From: JBBWZH01 sp035544115
Lineage (GTDB): Bacteria > Actinomycetota > Actinomycetes > Mycobacteriales > CADCTP01
NCBI GenBank assembly: GCA_963714145.1
Contig: OY970235.1
Coordinates: 6,820,001-6,884,000, forward strand
Direction of reading: 5' to 3'
DNA length: 64,000 bases
The notes under the pieces are model-generated. The model saw only the letters and a list, made by a program, of their open reading frames with translations, had not been told where the DNA came from and did no database searches. The position numbers and the translations under genes are program-made. Positions 56,889 to 64,000 of this stretch are shown piece after piece; position 1 is the stretch's first letter, and each line of letters starts with the position of its first letter.

Positions 56889-58540
56889 CAGCGTGAGTCG
56901 TTCTTGTCAAGCGTTGGGTCGGTGCCTCGTCCGTCGTCTCGTCCCTGCATAGCTGAATGGGGTTGGTCCCGGCAGCGTGTGATCGGGTTGGTGAGACGAC
57001 GGGCGGGGCTGCCCGTGATGTGCGTCGAGATCACGGTGTGTCTCAATGCCGCGTAGGGCTCGCCCCGACCGTCAGCTTGGTGGCCACGGTGATTGGTTCA
57101 GGCGGCGGTGGCTGGCTCGCGCTGTGCTCGACTGCCGTGGGTGGCGATGGTCGGGTCCCAGGTCTGGCCGGTGGTGATCACGGCGTGCAGGTGTCGCAGG
57201 ATCGCGGCGGCGATGGCGGTCTGGGCCTGGGTGGGGGTCAGCTTGTTGTGCTCCCGGCTGGTCAGGTGCTGGTAGCGGGCGGCGTATACGGGGTTGGCTC
57301 GTTGCGCGCCCCAGACCGCACGCCAGGCGGCCAGGCGCAGCCCGGGGCGGCCTTGGCCGGTAAGTTTCGTTCGGCCGACGAACGCGCCGGATAGCTTCTC
57401 CCGGGGGGCCAGGCCGGCGTGTTTGACCAGCGCGCGGGCGGTGGCGAACCGTCGTGGGTCGCCGGTCTGGGCCAGGATCGCCGCAGCGCCCACGGCGGAG
57501 ATTCCGGTGATCGAGCAGGCCAGGGTGGTCAGGCCGAGTTCGTCGAGCACGCCGGTCATGCGTGCCTCGACCTCGGCCAGTCGCTGCTGGGCGTGCTGCC
57601 AGTCGGCGAGCAGGAACTGCACGCGCTCCAACGCCCCGGGCCGGGCCGCGGTCACACCGGCGGGATCAGCCAGGGCGGTGAACAGGCCACGGACGATACG
57701 CAGCGACGGCTTCTGCCCGCCACGGCTGAGGATGACGCGGCGGACCGCCTGCTCGAACCGGACCGCGCCCAGGCGTCGGGTACGGCCGAAGTCCCCGCGG
57801 TCGCGCTCGACGATCACCCATAGCGCAGCCGTCCACGTCTTGGACCGTAACGGCTGTGCCGCGGTGGCCAACGCGGCCGGCCAGACACACTCCAGCAGGT
57901 CGCGGATCTGGTGGACCTGACTGCCGATCTCGGTGATCAGCTGCTCGCGGCGAGCACCCAGATGACGCAGCCGCACCCAGGTCGCATCGACCGGCTCCGG
58001 GATGTAGCAGCGCAGCTGGGCAGCGAGCCGGGCGATGAGCACCGCGTCCTTCTCGTCGGTCTTGTCGAACGTCAGATCCTCGGCACGCCGCGACCACGAG
58101 GTGACCATCGGCTGCACACACACGAACGGCATCGACCGATCCGCCGCCAGCTGACCGAGGACCTGCCAGCGGTGCCCGGTCGGCTCGCACGCCACCGTCA
58201 CCCCCGCGAAGCCCTTCGCCGCCGCACGCCCAGCTGCCCAGTCCAGCGCTGCGCCCAGATCCCACGCCCGGCACCGAAACGTCTTACGCGCCAGCACCTT
58301 CGAGTCGTGATCGCACACCACGACCATCTGCTTGGCATCGGCCAGATCGATCCCGACGATCGCGTTCGCCGGCGGCACCAACACCCGCAACCGAGCCAAC
58401 CTCGCGTTGCGGTTGCGGTCACCCCGCGACACTCCACTACCGTCGACCACGAACGTCCTCCTCCTGCGATGGGACACCAAGCCCGCAGCGCATCAGGAGG
58501 ACGTTCCCACGCCCCGCAACGACACGCAGAACGTCTTTCT
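56889..58540 (-). mobile_element. IS110-family insertion sequence
   Basis: The ends are set by the interrupted toxin gene. The dinucleotide AT occurs on both sides (56887-56888 and 58541-58542), as expected for the core dinucleotide of IS110-type recombination. No terminal inverted repeat is visible. The element is 1652 bp with one transposase. About 209 bp of non-coding sequence follow the transposase and only about 60 bp precede it, so a bridge RNA, if present, is more likely at the 3' side. Confidence 0.85.
57098..58480 (-). CDS. IS110-family transposase (DEDD recombinase)
   Basis: A 460-aa transposase. The N-terminal RuvC-like half shows the acidic residues in GIDLADAKQ, CEPTGHRW and DKTDEKDA. 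The C-terminal half shows the serine-containing motif ITGISAVGAAAILAQTGD of the Tnp20 domain, followed by LVKHAGLAPRE. The frame is complete. The first 30 residues (MVSHRRRRTFVVDGSG) may be an over-extension, and a start nearer VPPANAIVGIDL is possible. It lies within the element that interrupts the toxin gene and has no promoter relation to other island genes. Confidence 0.93.
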   Translation of the reverse strand: MVSHRRRRTFVVDGSGVSRGDRNRNARLARLRVLVPPANAIVGIDLADAKQMVVVCDHDSKVLARKTFRCRAWDLGAALDWAAGRAAAKGFAGVTVACEPTGHRWQVLGQLAADRSMPFVCVQPMVTSWSRRAEDLTFDKTDEKDAVLIARLAAQLRCYIPEPVDATWVRLRHLGARREQLITEIGSQVHQIRDLLECVWPAALATAAQPLRSKTWTAALWVIVERDRGDFGRTRRLGAVRFEQAVRRVILSRGGQKPSLRIVRGLFTALADPAGVTAARPGALERVQFLLADWQHAQQRLAEVEARMTGVLDELGLTTLACSITGISAVGAAAILAQTGDPRRFATARALVKHAGLAPREKLSGAFVGRTKLTGQGRPGLRLAAWRAVWGAQRANPVYAARYQHLTSREHNKLTPTQAQTAIAAAILRHLHAVITTGQTWDPTIATHGSRAQREPATAA

Positions 58541-58622
58541 ATGCCTCATGGTGAGGATCGTTGCGGACCGCGGCGGCGACTGGTCTGCCTCGCATTTTCC
58601 GGACAGTTGATTTGTGGTTAGT

Positions 58623-59504
58623 TCATGCTGCCCGGTGCGTGTTCAGGTAGTCGTTGTAGGCCTCGGCGGGGGTGCGGTAGCCGAGTGCGGAGTGGAGCCT
58701 GCGGGTATTGTAGCGGAACTCGATGTACCGGGTCACGTCTTTCCGGGCGTGTTCCCGGGTCGGGTAGACGGTCCGGTTCACTCGTTCCACTTTCACGGCG
58801 GCGTTGAACGATTCGGCTTGGGCGTTGTCCCAGCACACTCCGGTCCGGCCCACCGAGCGCCGCACGCCAAGTTCGGCGGCGTGGTCGGCGAATTCTTGAG
58901 ACATATATTGCGTGCCGCGGTCGGAGTGGAAGATGACGCCGTCGGCGAGCGGGTAGTTCCGGGCGGCCATGTCCAGGGCGTCGGTGACGAGGCTGGTACG
59001 CATGTGGTCGGCCATGGCGTAGCCGATGCAGGCTTTGGTGTGGCAGTCGATCACGGTCGCCAAATAGAGCCATCCCTCCCAGGTCGGAATGTAGGTGATG
59101 TCGGCGACGAGTTTCGTTCCGGGGGTGGCAGCGGTGAAGTCCCGGCCGAGCAGGTCGGGCAGGCCGGCAGCGTCGCCGGCGATGGTCGTGGTCGGCCGCC
59201 ACGGCCGCGGCTGGCAGGGCACGAGGCCCAGGTCACGCATCAGCGCGCGGACCAGTTCGGGGCTGGCCGCGGTGCCCCAGCGGGCCAACTGGGCGTGCAC
59301 GCGGCGGTGGCCGTAGGTGCCGTCGGAGTCGGCGAACACGCGGCGGATGAGCAGCTTGAGCCGGTCGCGGCGGGCCGCGGTCGCTGACGCTGGCCGGTCA
59401 CGCCACTCGTAATAGCCGGACCGGGACACGCCAGCCCAGCCGCACATCGCGGTCACCGGATAATTCGCCTTCTCCGCGTCGATGAACTCGTACTTCGCGG
59501 TCAC
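58623..59504 (-). CDS. IS3-family transposase OrfB (DDE integrase)
   Basis: A 293-aa transposase catalytic subunit. The HTH_21-like region (GTYGHRRVHAQL) is followed by the rve integrase core with the acid triad in VADITYIPT, IFHSDRGTQY and DNAQAESFNA. The end RLHSALGYRTPAEAYNDY is typical of the family. The GTG at 59504 overlaps the OrfA stop by 4 bp (GTGA). Most IS3 elements make an OrfAB fusion by -1 frameshifting; here re-initiation is also possible. Confidence 0.93.
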   Translation of the reverse strand: MTAKYEFIDAEKANYPVTAMCGWAGVSRSGYYEWRDRPASATAARRDRLKLLIRRVFADSDGTYGHRRVHAQLARWGTAASPELVRALMRDLGLVPCQPRPWRPTTTIAGDAAGLPDLLGRDFTAATPGTKLVADITYIPTWEGWLYLATVIDCHTKACIGYAMADHMRTSLVTDALDMAARNYPLADGVIFHSDRGTQYMSQEFADHAAELGVRRSVGRTGVCWDNAQAESFNAAVKVERVNRTVYPTREHARKDVTRYIEFRYNTRRLHSALGYRTPAEAYNDYLNTHRAA

Positions 59505-59797
59505 CGATAGTCCCGGGCGAAGAAGGCTGCCGTTTTCCCCAGGAACTCGGCCTTCATCCGCAGCTCCCGGTTCTCCCGCTCCAGTTCACGCAGCCGCGCC
59601 CGTTCCGACACCGTCAGCGGCGGCTCATCACCGGCGTGGGTGGCCCGGTACTTCGCCACCCAACTCCCGAGCGTGCCCTCATTGACCTGAATCTCCCGAG
59701 CGACCTCGGCGACCGGACGAGACGTCTCGATCACCATTCTCACCGCCTCGTCCTTAAACTCGGGCGAGAACTTCCTCCGCCGTTCCGGCATTCCCAT
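59501..59797 (-). CDS. IS3-family transposase OrfA
   Basis: A 98-aa DNA-binding protein with an N-terminal helix-turn-helix (RRKFSPEFKDEAVRMV to GTLGSWVAKYRA) and a C-terminal leucine-zipper-like coiled coil (ARLRELERENRELRMKAEFLGK). It recognises the IS ends and pairs with OrfB. Both frames are intact, so the element could still be active. Confidence 0.92.
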   Translation of the reverse strand: MGMPERRRKFSPEFKDEAVRMVIETSRPVAEVAREIQVNEGTLGSWVAKYRATHAGDEPPLTVSERARLRELERENRELRMKAEFLGKTAAFFARDYR

Positions 59798-59885
59798 CCT
59801 CCATTCCAGACCGGGACCTTATTGGGTCCCCTGTCCGGAATCTGGGAGGCTCGCCAGACCAAGGGGCCGGTATCGACAAGGATCA

Positions 59886-60122
59886 CTACCGGCCGAACTC
59901 AGCTCGCAGGATCTCCTCGCTCCGCTCGGCGAGATCCGGTTCGGCACTCTCGAAGCTGCCGATGAACGCATCCCACAGCTCGTCGGCGGCCGATCCCTGG
60001 TCAGCTACAAGCTGGAGCCGCACCCGGTCACCGGCGTGCAGGTGGACGCCGTGCCGCTCCAACTCCTCGGCAAGCGGCGCGTCAACCAGCAGCTCGTGCG
60101 GCAGATCTACTGCGGTGCTCAC
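59886..60122 (-). CDS. Putative antitoxin of the disrupted PIN toxin
   Basis: A small acidic protein of 78 aa. The N-terminal part (VDLPHELLV to VHLHAGDRVRLQLV) may form the DNA-binding region, and the acidic C-terminal helix (ELWDAFIGSFESAEPDLAERSEEILRAEF) could bind the toxin. The GTG at 60122 follows GGAGG. The stop overlaps the toxin start by one base, the usual antitoxin-toxin order. I infer the function mainly from this position; the exact antitoxin family is not clear. Confidence 0.7.
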   Translation of the reverse strand: MSTAVDLPHELLVDAPLAEELERHGVHLHAGDRVRLQLVADQGSAADELWDAFIGSFESAEPDLAERSEEILRAEFGR

Positions 60123-60331
60123 GGCGCCTCCTCTCAGCTAGCCGAAGGATACCGCCAGTCACCCGACGGCTCTGGTACAGAGCTGGGTACACAGCCGGAC
60201 CGCGCTCTGGCGGCGGTGCAAGCGCGATGGATCACATCTTCGGGGACGAGAGGGACACGTAGTCGCGCAGGTAGTCACTCATCCGCTCGACCGGCGCGGG
60301 CCGGCCCGTGATCTCCGCCAGGGAATGAAAC

Positions 60332-60358
60332 AGAGGCGCTGACCTGTGCGGTCAGCGC
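60332..60358 (-). terminator. Hairpin downstream of tRNA-Arg
   Basis: AGGCGCTGACC (60332-60342) pairs with GGTCAGCGCCT (60348-60358) across TGTGC. It is 24 bp after the tRNA 3' end and is the likely terminator. It is a changed copy of the hairpin at 52708-52734 and was probably brought in by the island. Confidence 0.75.
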
Positions 60359-60371
60359 CTCCGGCCTGTCT

Positions 60372-60424
60372 CAACCAAGCGCGCGCTCGGCAGGACTCGA
60401 ACCTGCAACCTCTTGATCCGTAGT
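60372..60424. repeat. Right att-like direct repeat (inside tRNA-Arg)
   Basis: The 53-bp partner of 52745-52797. It spans the 3' flank and the 3' part of the intact tRNA-Arg gene up to the anticodon loop, so integration restored the tRNA. Confidence 0.9.
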
Positions 60425-60454
60425 CAAGTGCTCTATCCGTTGAGCTACGAGCGC
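60382..60454 (-). tRNA. tRNA-Arg (anticodon ACG)
   Basis: A 73-base tRNA on the minus strand. The acceptor stem GCGCTCG pairs with CGAGCGC, with discriminator G. The anticodon stem CTTGA/TCAAG encloses the loop CTACGGA, giving anticodon ACG (read as ICG, CGN codons). The T arm GCAGG-TTCGAGT-CCTGC is regular. CCA is not encoded. It is the integration site of the island to its left. Confidence 0.95.
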
Positions 60455-60540
60455 GAGTCCGCTCTAGTGTCGCACATGGCCAGGTGAGGGTGCTGGTGGG
60501 GTGGGGTAGCCGGCGACGGCGGCCGATCTACGATCAACGG

Positions 60541-62115
60541 GTGAGTGCCGGCCTGCGGGACGCGGTGGATGCGCTGCGGACGGAGTGGCGGCTCGACTTC
60601 CGGGTGGCGGAGCGGGTGCTGGGGGCGCTTGCCGGCGGCGGGAGTGTCGGCGAGGTCGTGGCGCGGACTGCGGCTGATCGGCATCAGGTCGAGGACGTGC
60701 TGCGGCGGGTCGAGCCGTGGCTGGGGCGGGACGGGGAGCGGTACGTCCTGACCGAGCCGGTGGACGAGCCGGCCGGGGTGCCGGACCAGCGGGTGCTGGC
60801 GGCGACGATGGCGGAGATCGCGGCCGGGCTGCCGGCGCCGGCGTACGACCTGGACCACGTGCCGGCCCGGCCGGCCACGATGGCGGCCCGGGCCGGCTAC
60901 TTCGCCGAGCGGTACGCACTGGCCGGGGCGACCGTGCTCTGCGTCGGTGATCATGATCTGACCTCGGTGGCGATAGCGCTGACCGAGCCGTCCAGTGAGG
61001 TACTGGTCGTCGACATCGACCAGCGGATTCTGGGATACATCGAGCAGGTCGCGGCCGAGCGCGGGCTGCCGATCACGACCGCCTTCGCGGACCTGCGGCT
61101 GGGCCTGCCGGCAAGCTTCGCCGGCGCGGCCGACCTGGTCTTCACCGACCCGCCGTACACGCCGGACGGGGTGGGGCTGTTCCTCACCCGCGGGCTGCAG
61201 GGGCTGCGCCGCTCCGGGCACGAGCGGATCGCGCTGGCATACGGGTTCGCCAGCCGGCAGCTTGCCCGCGGCTTCCGGACCCAGGCGGTGCTGCACGAAC
61301 TGCGGCTGGTGCTGGAGGCGCTGCTGCCCGGGTTCAACCGGTTCGACGGCGCCGAGGCCATCGGCGCGGCCAGTGACCTGTACGTCTGCCGGCCGACCCG
61401 GTTCAGCTGGCCGGTGATCGAACGCACGACCGGCGGCGACCCGCGCATCTACAGCCGGGGCACGGCGGCCACCGAATCCGCCCCGGCCGAGCTGCCGGAG
61501 TCCGTTGTGGACGATGTCCGGGCCGCGCTCGGGGCGGAGCAGCCGACGTACGTGGGTGACGGCTGGCCGGCCGGCGGCCACCGCCGGCTGCTCGACCTGC
61601 CCGAGTACCTTGCCGCGGGCCCGCAGCGCCGCCGCGCGGTCGCGATCAACCTGCACCCGCACTTCGGTGCCGCGCTGCCGCAGGCGATGCTGGCGGCCGC
61701 GGCAGCCGATCGGGCGGTGCTGGTCGCCCCGGCGGCGGACGTCCAGGCGATTGTGGACAGTCCGGTGTGGACGCTGCTGGCCGGCACCGAGATCGAAATC
61801 CGGCCGGACGCCGCGGCCGGCCTGGTACTGCTCCGGCGCACCCAGACACCCGACCTCCCGGCCGGGCAGGCGTACGAGTTCCTGGTCCGGCATCCCGAGG
61901 CGAAGGTCGGTAACGCCTGGCGGGACGCGCTGGTGGCGGTTGCCGAGGGCACCGGGGACGACCCGACGCTGACCAAGAACCAGGCCCGGGCGATCGTCCG
62001 GGCCGCCGGCGTCCCGGAACGAGCCCTCAGCCTGCGTCTGTCCGAGCTACCCATGGAGACGCTCGCCATCCTGGTCGCCGCCGTCGCCCGTACCGTCGGG
62101 GCCCCGGCCCGCTGA
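60541..62115 (+). CDS. Branched-polyamine synthase-like protein (BpsA/PF01861-type)
   Basis: A 524-aa protein with an N-terminal winged-helix-like part (about 1-90), a Rossmann aminopropyl/methyltransferase-like core (ATVLCVGDHDLTS, EVLVVDIDQRIL), and the motif LVFTDPPYTPDGVGLFL characteristic of the branched-chain polyamine synthase family. The C-terminal 180 residues are an additional domain I do not recognise. In archaea and Thermus, BpsA adds aminopropyl groups to spermidine; in mesophilic actinobacteria the role of such homologues is not established. I chose the GTG at 60541 (protein starting SAGLRDAVDAL after the initiator); an upstream GTG at 60484 would add 19 residues of weak quality. 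It is a single gene beside the tRNA. Confidence 0.8.
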   Translation: MSAGLRDAVDALRTEWRLDFRVAERVLGALAGGGSVGEVVARTAADRHQVEDVLRRVEPWLGRDGERYVLTEPVDEPAGVPDQRVLAATMAEIAAGLPAPAYDLDHVPARPATMAARAGYFAERYALAGATVLCVGDHDLTSVAIALTEPSSEVLVVDIDQRILGYIEQVAAERGLPITTAFADLRLGLPASFAGAADLVFTDPPYTPDGVGLFLTRGLQGLRRSGHERIALAYGFASRQLARGFRTQAVLHELRLVLEALLPGFNRFDGAEAIGAASDLYVCRPTRFSWPVIERTTGGDPRIYSRGTAATESAPAELPESVVDDVRAALGAEQPTYVGDGWPAGGHRRLLDLPEYLAAGPQRRRAVAINLHPHFGAALPQAMLAAAAADRAVLVAPAADVQAIVDSPVWTLLAGTEIEIRPDAAAGLVLLRRTQTPDLPAGQAYEFLVRHPEAKVGNAWRDALVAVAEGTGDDPTLTKNQARAIVRAAGVPERALSLRLSELPMETLAILVAAVARTVGAPAR

Positions 62116-62346
62116 CCGCTCAGCGCCGCGATCACCGGTAGCCGGTAGCCGCGCCCGCGCCGGCACCGGTGACCGCGGCTCGAGGCAATCGAAGGCGACC
62201 CGAGGAGACCGGCGGCAAGCCGCCGACGGCGCCGGGCGGCCGGGCTGCGGCGCGGGCCGGGTCCGCGTGTCGGCCCCGAGCCCGAGGGCGCGGGCAGAAT
62301 CATCGCTGTGACATACGGTGGTGCCCGCAGGAGAGGCAGGTGGTCC

Positions 62347-63375
62347 ATGCGCAGCGACCCACCGGACGGCGGCCCACCCGCCATCTCCCCGACGGCGCCT
62401 CGGCCGGCCGCCGGCCGCCGGTCGCGCGGGCGGATCGTGCCGCGGGTGCGGCTGGTGGTCGCGCTCGCGTTGCTGGCGGTCGCGGTGGTGATCGCCGGCG
62501 TGATCGTCGCGGTGACCGGACCACCGTCCGAGGACGATCTGCTGCGGCAGGCCGGGCTGATCGACAAGCGGCAGCTGCTGGTCGGCGTCAAGGAGGACCA
62601 GCCCGGGGTCGCCCTGCTGAACCCGCAGACCGGCGTCTTCACGGGGTTCGATATCGACATCGCGTACATGATCGCCAGCGACCTCGGGTTCCGGCCGACC
62701 GAGGTGCGGTTCCTGCCGATCGAGAGCGAGGACCGGCTCCGGATGCGGGCCCGCGACCTGCGGACCCGGGAGACGGTGACGGTTGACCTGGTGATCGCCA
62801 GCTACAGCATCACCCCGGCCCGGGAGGCCGAGGGTGCCCGCTTCTCCGCGCCGTACCTGCGTACCGAGCAGTCGGTGCTCACCCCGCTCGGGCACAAGCC
62901 GGTGCGGGCGCTGTCGGACCTGAAGGACGAGCGGGTCTGCACACTGTCCACATCGACCTCGGCGGCGGCCATGCAGCGGGCCGGCATCCGGGACGGCCGG
63001 CAGGAGAACGAGATCAGCGAGTGCGTGCAGGGCCTGTTCGACAGCCGCGAATACCAGGCGGTGACCACGGACGCGGCGATTCTGGCCGGCTTCATGCACG
63101 ACCCGAGATACCGCGGCCGGCTCATCCACCACGACATCGGCCTGGACGCGGATGAGGACTGGGGCGTGAACGTCGGCCCGAACGAGGCGCTGCGGAAGCT
63201 GGTGAACCTGTCGCTGTACCGGTCCTGGCACGACCCGGGCGACCGGCGCTGGGAGGACGCCTTCGATCGGCACCTGCGTCCGTTGCAAGTGGACAGTCCG
63301 AGCCAGGATGTGGCCATCGACAACCAACCGGAGGTACGCCGGCCCGCGGTGCGCGAGTGGCCCTGGCAGCGGTAG
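62347..63375 (+). CDS. Membrane-anchored periplasmic solute-binding-like protein
   Basis: A 342-aa protein with a proline-rich cytoplasmic start, one transmembrane helix (LVVALALLAVAVVIAGVIVAV, about residues 37-57), and an extracytoplasmic domain of the amino-acid-binding type 2 fold (SBP_bac_3 like). The latter shows FTGFDIDIAYMIASDLGF, then DLVIASYSITPAREAEGARFSAPY, then a second lobe with AVTTDAAILAGFM. I chose the ATG at 62347; an upstream GTG at 62308 is open. The next membrane-protein gene starts 4 bp after its stop, so they form an operon. No ABC transporter subunits are near, so sensing or scaffolding is as likely as transport. Confidence 0.82.
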   Translation: MRSDPPDGGPPAISPTAPRPAAGRRSRGRIVPRVRLVVALALLAVAVVIAGVIVAVTGPPSEDDLLRQAGLIDKRQLLVGVKEDQPGVALLNPQTGVFTGFDIDIAYMIASDLGFRPTEVRFLPIESEDRLRMRARDLRTRETVTVDLVIASYSITPAREAEGARFSAPYLRTEQSVLTPLGHKPVRALSDLKDERVCTLSTSTSAAAMQRAGIRDGRQENEISECVQGLFDSREYQAVTTDAAILAGFMHDPRYRGRLIHHDIGLDADEDWGVNVGPNEALRKLVNLSLYRSWHDPGDRRWEDAFDRHLRPLQVDSPSQDVAIDNQPEVRRPAVREWPWQR

Positions 63376-63379
63376 CCGG

Positions 63380-64000
63380 GTGACCGAGGGACGAGCGCCG
63401 GCCCGGGACCGGCAGTGGCTGCTGAGCCTGCTGCCGGCGTTCCCGATCATCCTGCTGGTGCTGCGGTTGTGGTACCTGAGCCGGCAGGACCTGCCGACCA
63501 TGCTGCTGCTGGTTCAGCACGTCAGCCCGCTCGGCCTGGTCAGCGCGCTGCTGATCAGCCTGATCTGGGTGTTCCCGGTGGTCATGCTGGTGACCGGCGC
63601 GCTCGGTGCGCTGCTGCGGGCCAGCGCGGCCGACCCGCTGCGGTCCCGATTCGGCCGGGCCACCGCGCGAACACCGGACTGGGTGCTCGGGCTGGCCGGG
63701 CTGATCGCCGCCGTCACCTGGCAACTGCGGTTCCTGCCGGCCCTGTTGATGCTCAGCCTGATGATCGCCGGCCTCCGGGTGCGGGCCGGGCATCAGGGCG
63801 ACCGGGTCTGGCGGACCCTCGCGCTGGCCGTCCCGGTGGCGGTCGCCGTGCTCGAGTACGCCTGGCTCGGGCCGGCGATCGCGTTCGCGGCCCGGGCGGG
63901 TGAGCTGGTGACCCTGCTGCTGCTCGCGCTCCCGCCGGCGGCGGCAGTGGCGCTCACCGGGCCGATCCCGGCCCGCGCCGCGCATCCGTTCACCTCCCGC
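63380..64000 (+). CDS. Integral membrane protein, 3'-truncated by the window edge
   Basis: The frame starts at GTG 63380, four bases after the preceding stop, and stays open to the window end (207 codons). It encodes several hydrophobic helices: LLSLLPAFPIILLVLRLWYL, LVSALLISLIWVFPVVMLV, a pair around LGLAGLIAAVTW and FLPALLMLSLMIAGL, TLALAVPVAVAVLEYAWL, and LVTLLLLALPPAAAVAL. I do not recognise a family. Its tight spacing suggests that it works with the solute-binding-like protein. Confidence 0.75.
   Translation, partial: MTEGRAPARDRQWLLSLLPAFPIILLVLRLWYLSRQDLPTMLLLVQHVSPLGLVSALLISLIWVFPVVMLVTGALGALLRASAADPLRSRFGRATARTPDWVLGLAGLIAAVTWQLRFLPALLMLSLMIAGLRVRAGHQGDRVWRTLALAVPVAVAVLEYAWLGPAIAFAARAGELVTLLLLALPPAAAVALTGPIPARAAHPFTSR

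Larger units (their letters stand above)
58581..59856 (-). mobile_element. IS3-family insertion sequence
   Basis: The element is 1276 bp with 26-bp imperfect terminal inverted repeats, both starting with TGG and containing GCCTC and TTCCGGACAG (20 of 26 positions match). The ends follow the TG...CA rule of IS3. A 3-bp target duplication, GAC, flanks it (58578-58580 and 59857-59859). The target is the toxin gene codon for Val10. It carries overlapping orfA and orfB. Confidence 0.9.
56543..59886 (-). pseudogene. PIN-domain (VapC-like) toxin gene split by two insertion sequences
   Basis: Three pieces on the minus strand join into one PIN protein of about 136 aa. Piece 1 is 59886-59857 (GTG start, then ILVDTGPLV). 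Piece 2 is 58577-58542 (AAAVRNDPHHEA). Piece 3 is 56888-56543 (CADLLRQRSGELAV, then PGPVVAETCYML to the end). An IS3 element separates pieces 1 and 2 and an IS110 element separates 2 and 3. The acidic residues expected in PIN nucleases are present in the joined sequence (VDTG, VAETC, DASVIA, TLDRR). The GTG start overlaps the antitoxin stop by one base. The gene is dead as it stands; a free start at GTG 56848 could give only a fragment lacking the first acidic residue. Confidence 0.85.
52745..60424. mobile_element. Genomic island integrated in tRNA-Arg(ACG)
   Basis: A 7.7-kb segment between two perfect 53-bp direct repeats of the tRNA 3' end. It contains a TIR-NB-ARC-TPR gene with a coupled membrane-protein gene, a toxin-antitoxin pair broken by insertion, an IS3 and an IS110 element, and no recognisable integrase, replication or transfer gene. 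It looks like a decayed integrative element whose mobility genes are lost. The repeats and the tRNA are seen directly; the history is inference. Confidence 0.8.

Noticed and set aside
56168..56896. 242-codon plus-strand ORF over the PIN toxin piece
   Set aside because: It is antisense to the toxin piece, whose protein pattern is clear, and has no family pattern itself.

Overview
The window is high-GC actinobacterial DNA. Start codons are often GTG, and it carries an NRPS cluster, a SARP regulator and an intact tRNA-Arg. The gene types fit Micromonosporaceae (an Actinoplanes or Micromonospora relative), but that placement is inference because no rRNA or housekeeping marker is present.

Layout. 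(1) 1-1758: the 3' part of an MMPL permease. (2) 1783-44742: one long, tightly packed, minus-strand lipopeptide cluster. In transcription order it encodes a fatty acyl-AMP ligase, two acyl-CoA dehydrogenase homologues, an acyl carrier protein, a free-standing condensation enzyme, SbnA- and SbnB-type 2,3-diaminopropionate enzymes, an MbtH protein, NRPS 1 (A-T-C-A-T), NRPS 2 (six C-A-T modules plus a C-terminal beta-lactamase-fold domain), an atypical carbamoyltransferase, an MFS exporter, two Fe(II)/2-oxoglutarate dioxygenases, a SARP/AfsR-type regulator and a type II thioesterase. (3) 45064-52332: an aldo/keto reductase, a small secreted protein, a second MMPL permease, a small membrane protein, a beta-propeller protein, and a PadR regulator with its membrane partner. 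(4) 52745-60424: a 7.7 kb island bounded by a 53-bp perfect direct repeat of the 3' part of tRNA-Arg(ACG). It holds a TIR-NB-ARC-TPR gene with an in-frame stop, coupled to a multi-TM protein gene, and a PIN toxin gene split by an IS3 and an IS110 element. (5) 60541-64000: a BpsA-like protein, a membrane-anchored solute-binding-like protein and a truncated membrane protein.

How the cluster should work (inference from families and visible motifs). The ligase activates a fatty acid and loads the ACP, and the two flavoproteins may desaturate the chain. The free-standing C enzyme then acylates the first residue, because NRPS 1 starts directly with an A domain. Residues read by eye from the A-domain pockets suggest the order Gln-like, X, Thr, Z, Y, Y, Z, X. 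X and Y have Asn-like pockets and Z has a Thr-related pocket. The diaminopropionate enzymes, the carbamoyltransferase and the two hydroxylases point to Dap or ureido-Dap and beta-hydroxylated residues. Release would fall to the fused beta-lactamase-fold domain, since there is no ordinary type I thioesterase.

The most unusual points are the split lipoinitiation, five C domains lacking the first His of HHxxxDG, the fused beta-lactamase-fold release domain with an altered second motif, a 16-bp repeat array inside the operon, and the TIR-STAND/membrane-protein pair in the tRNA island.
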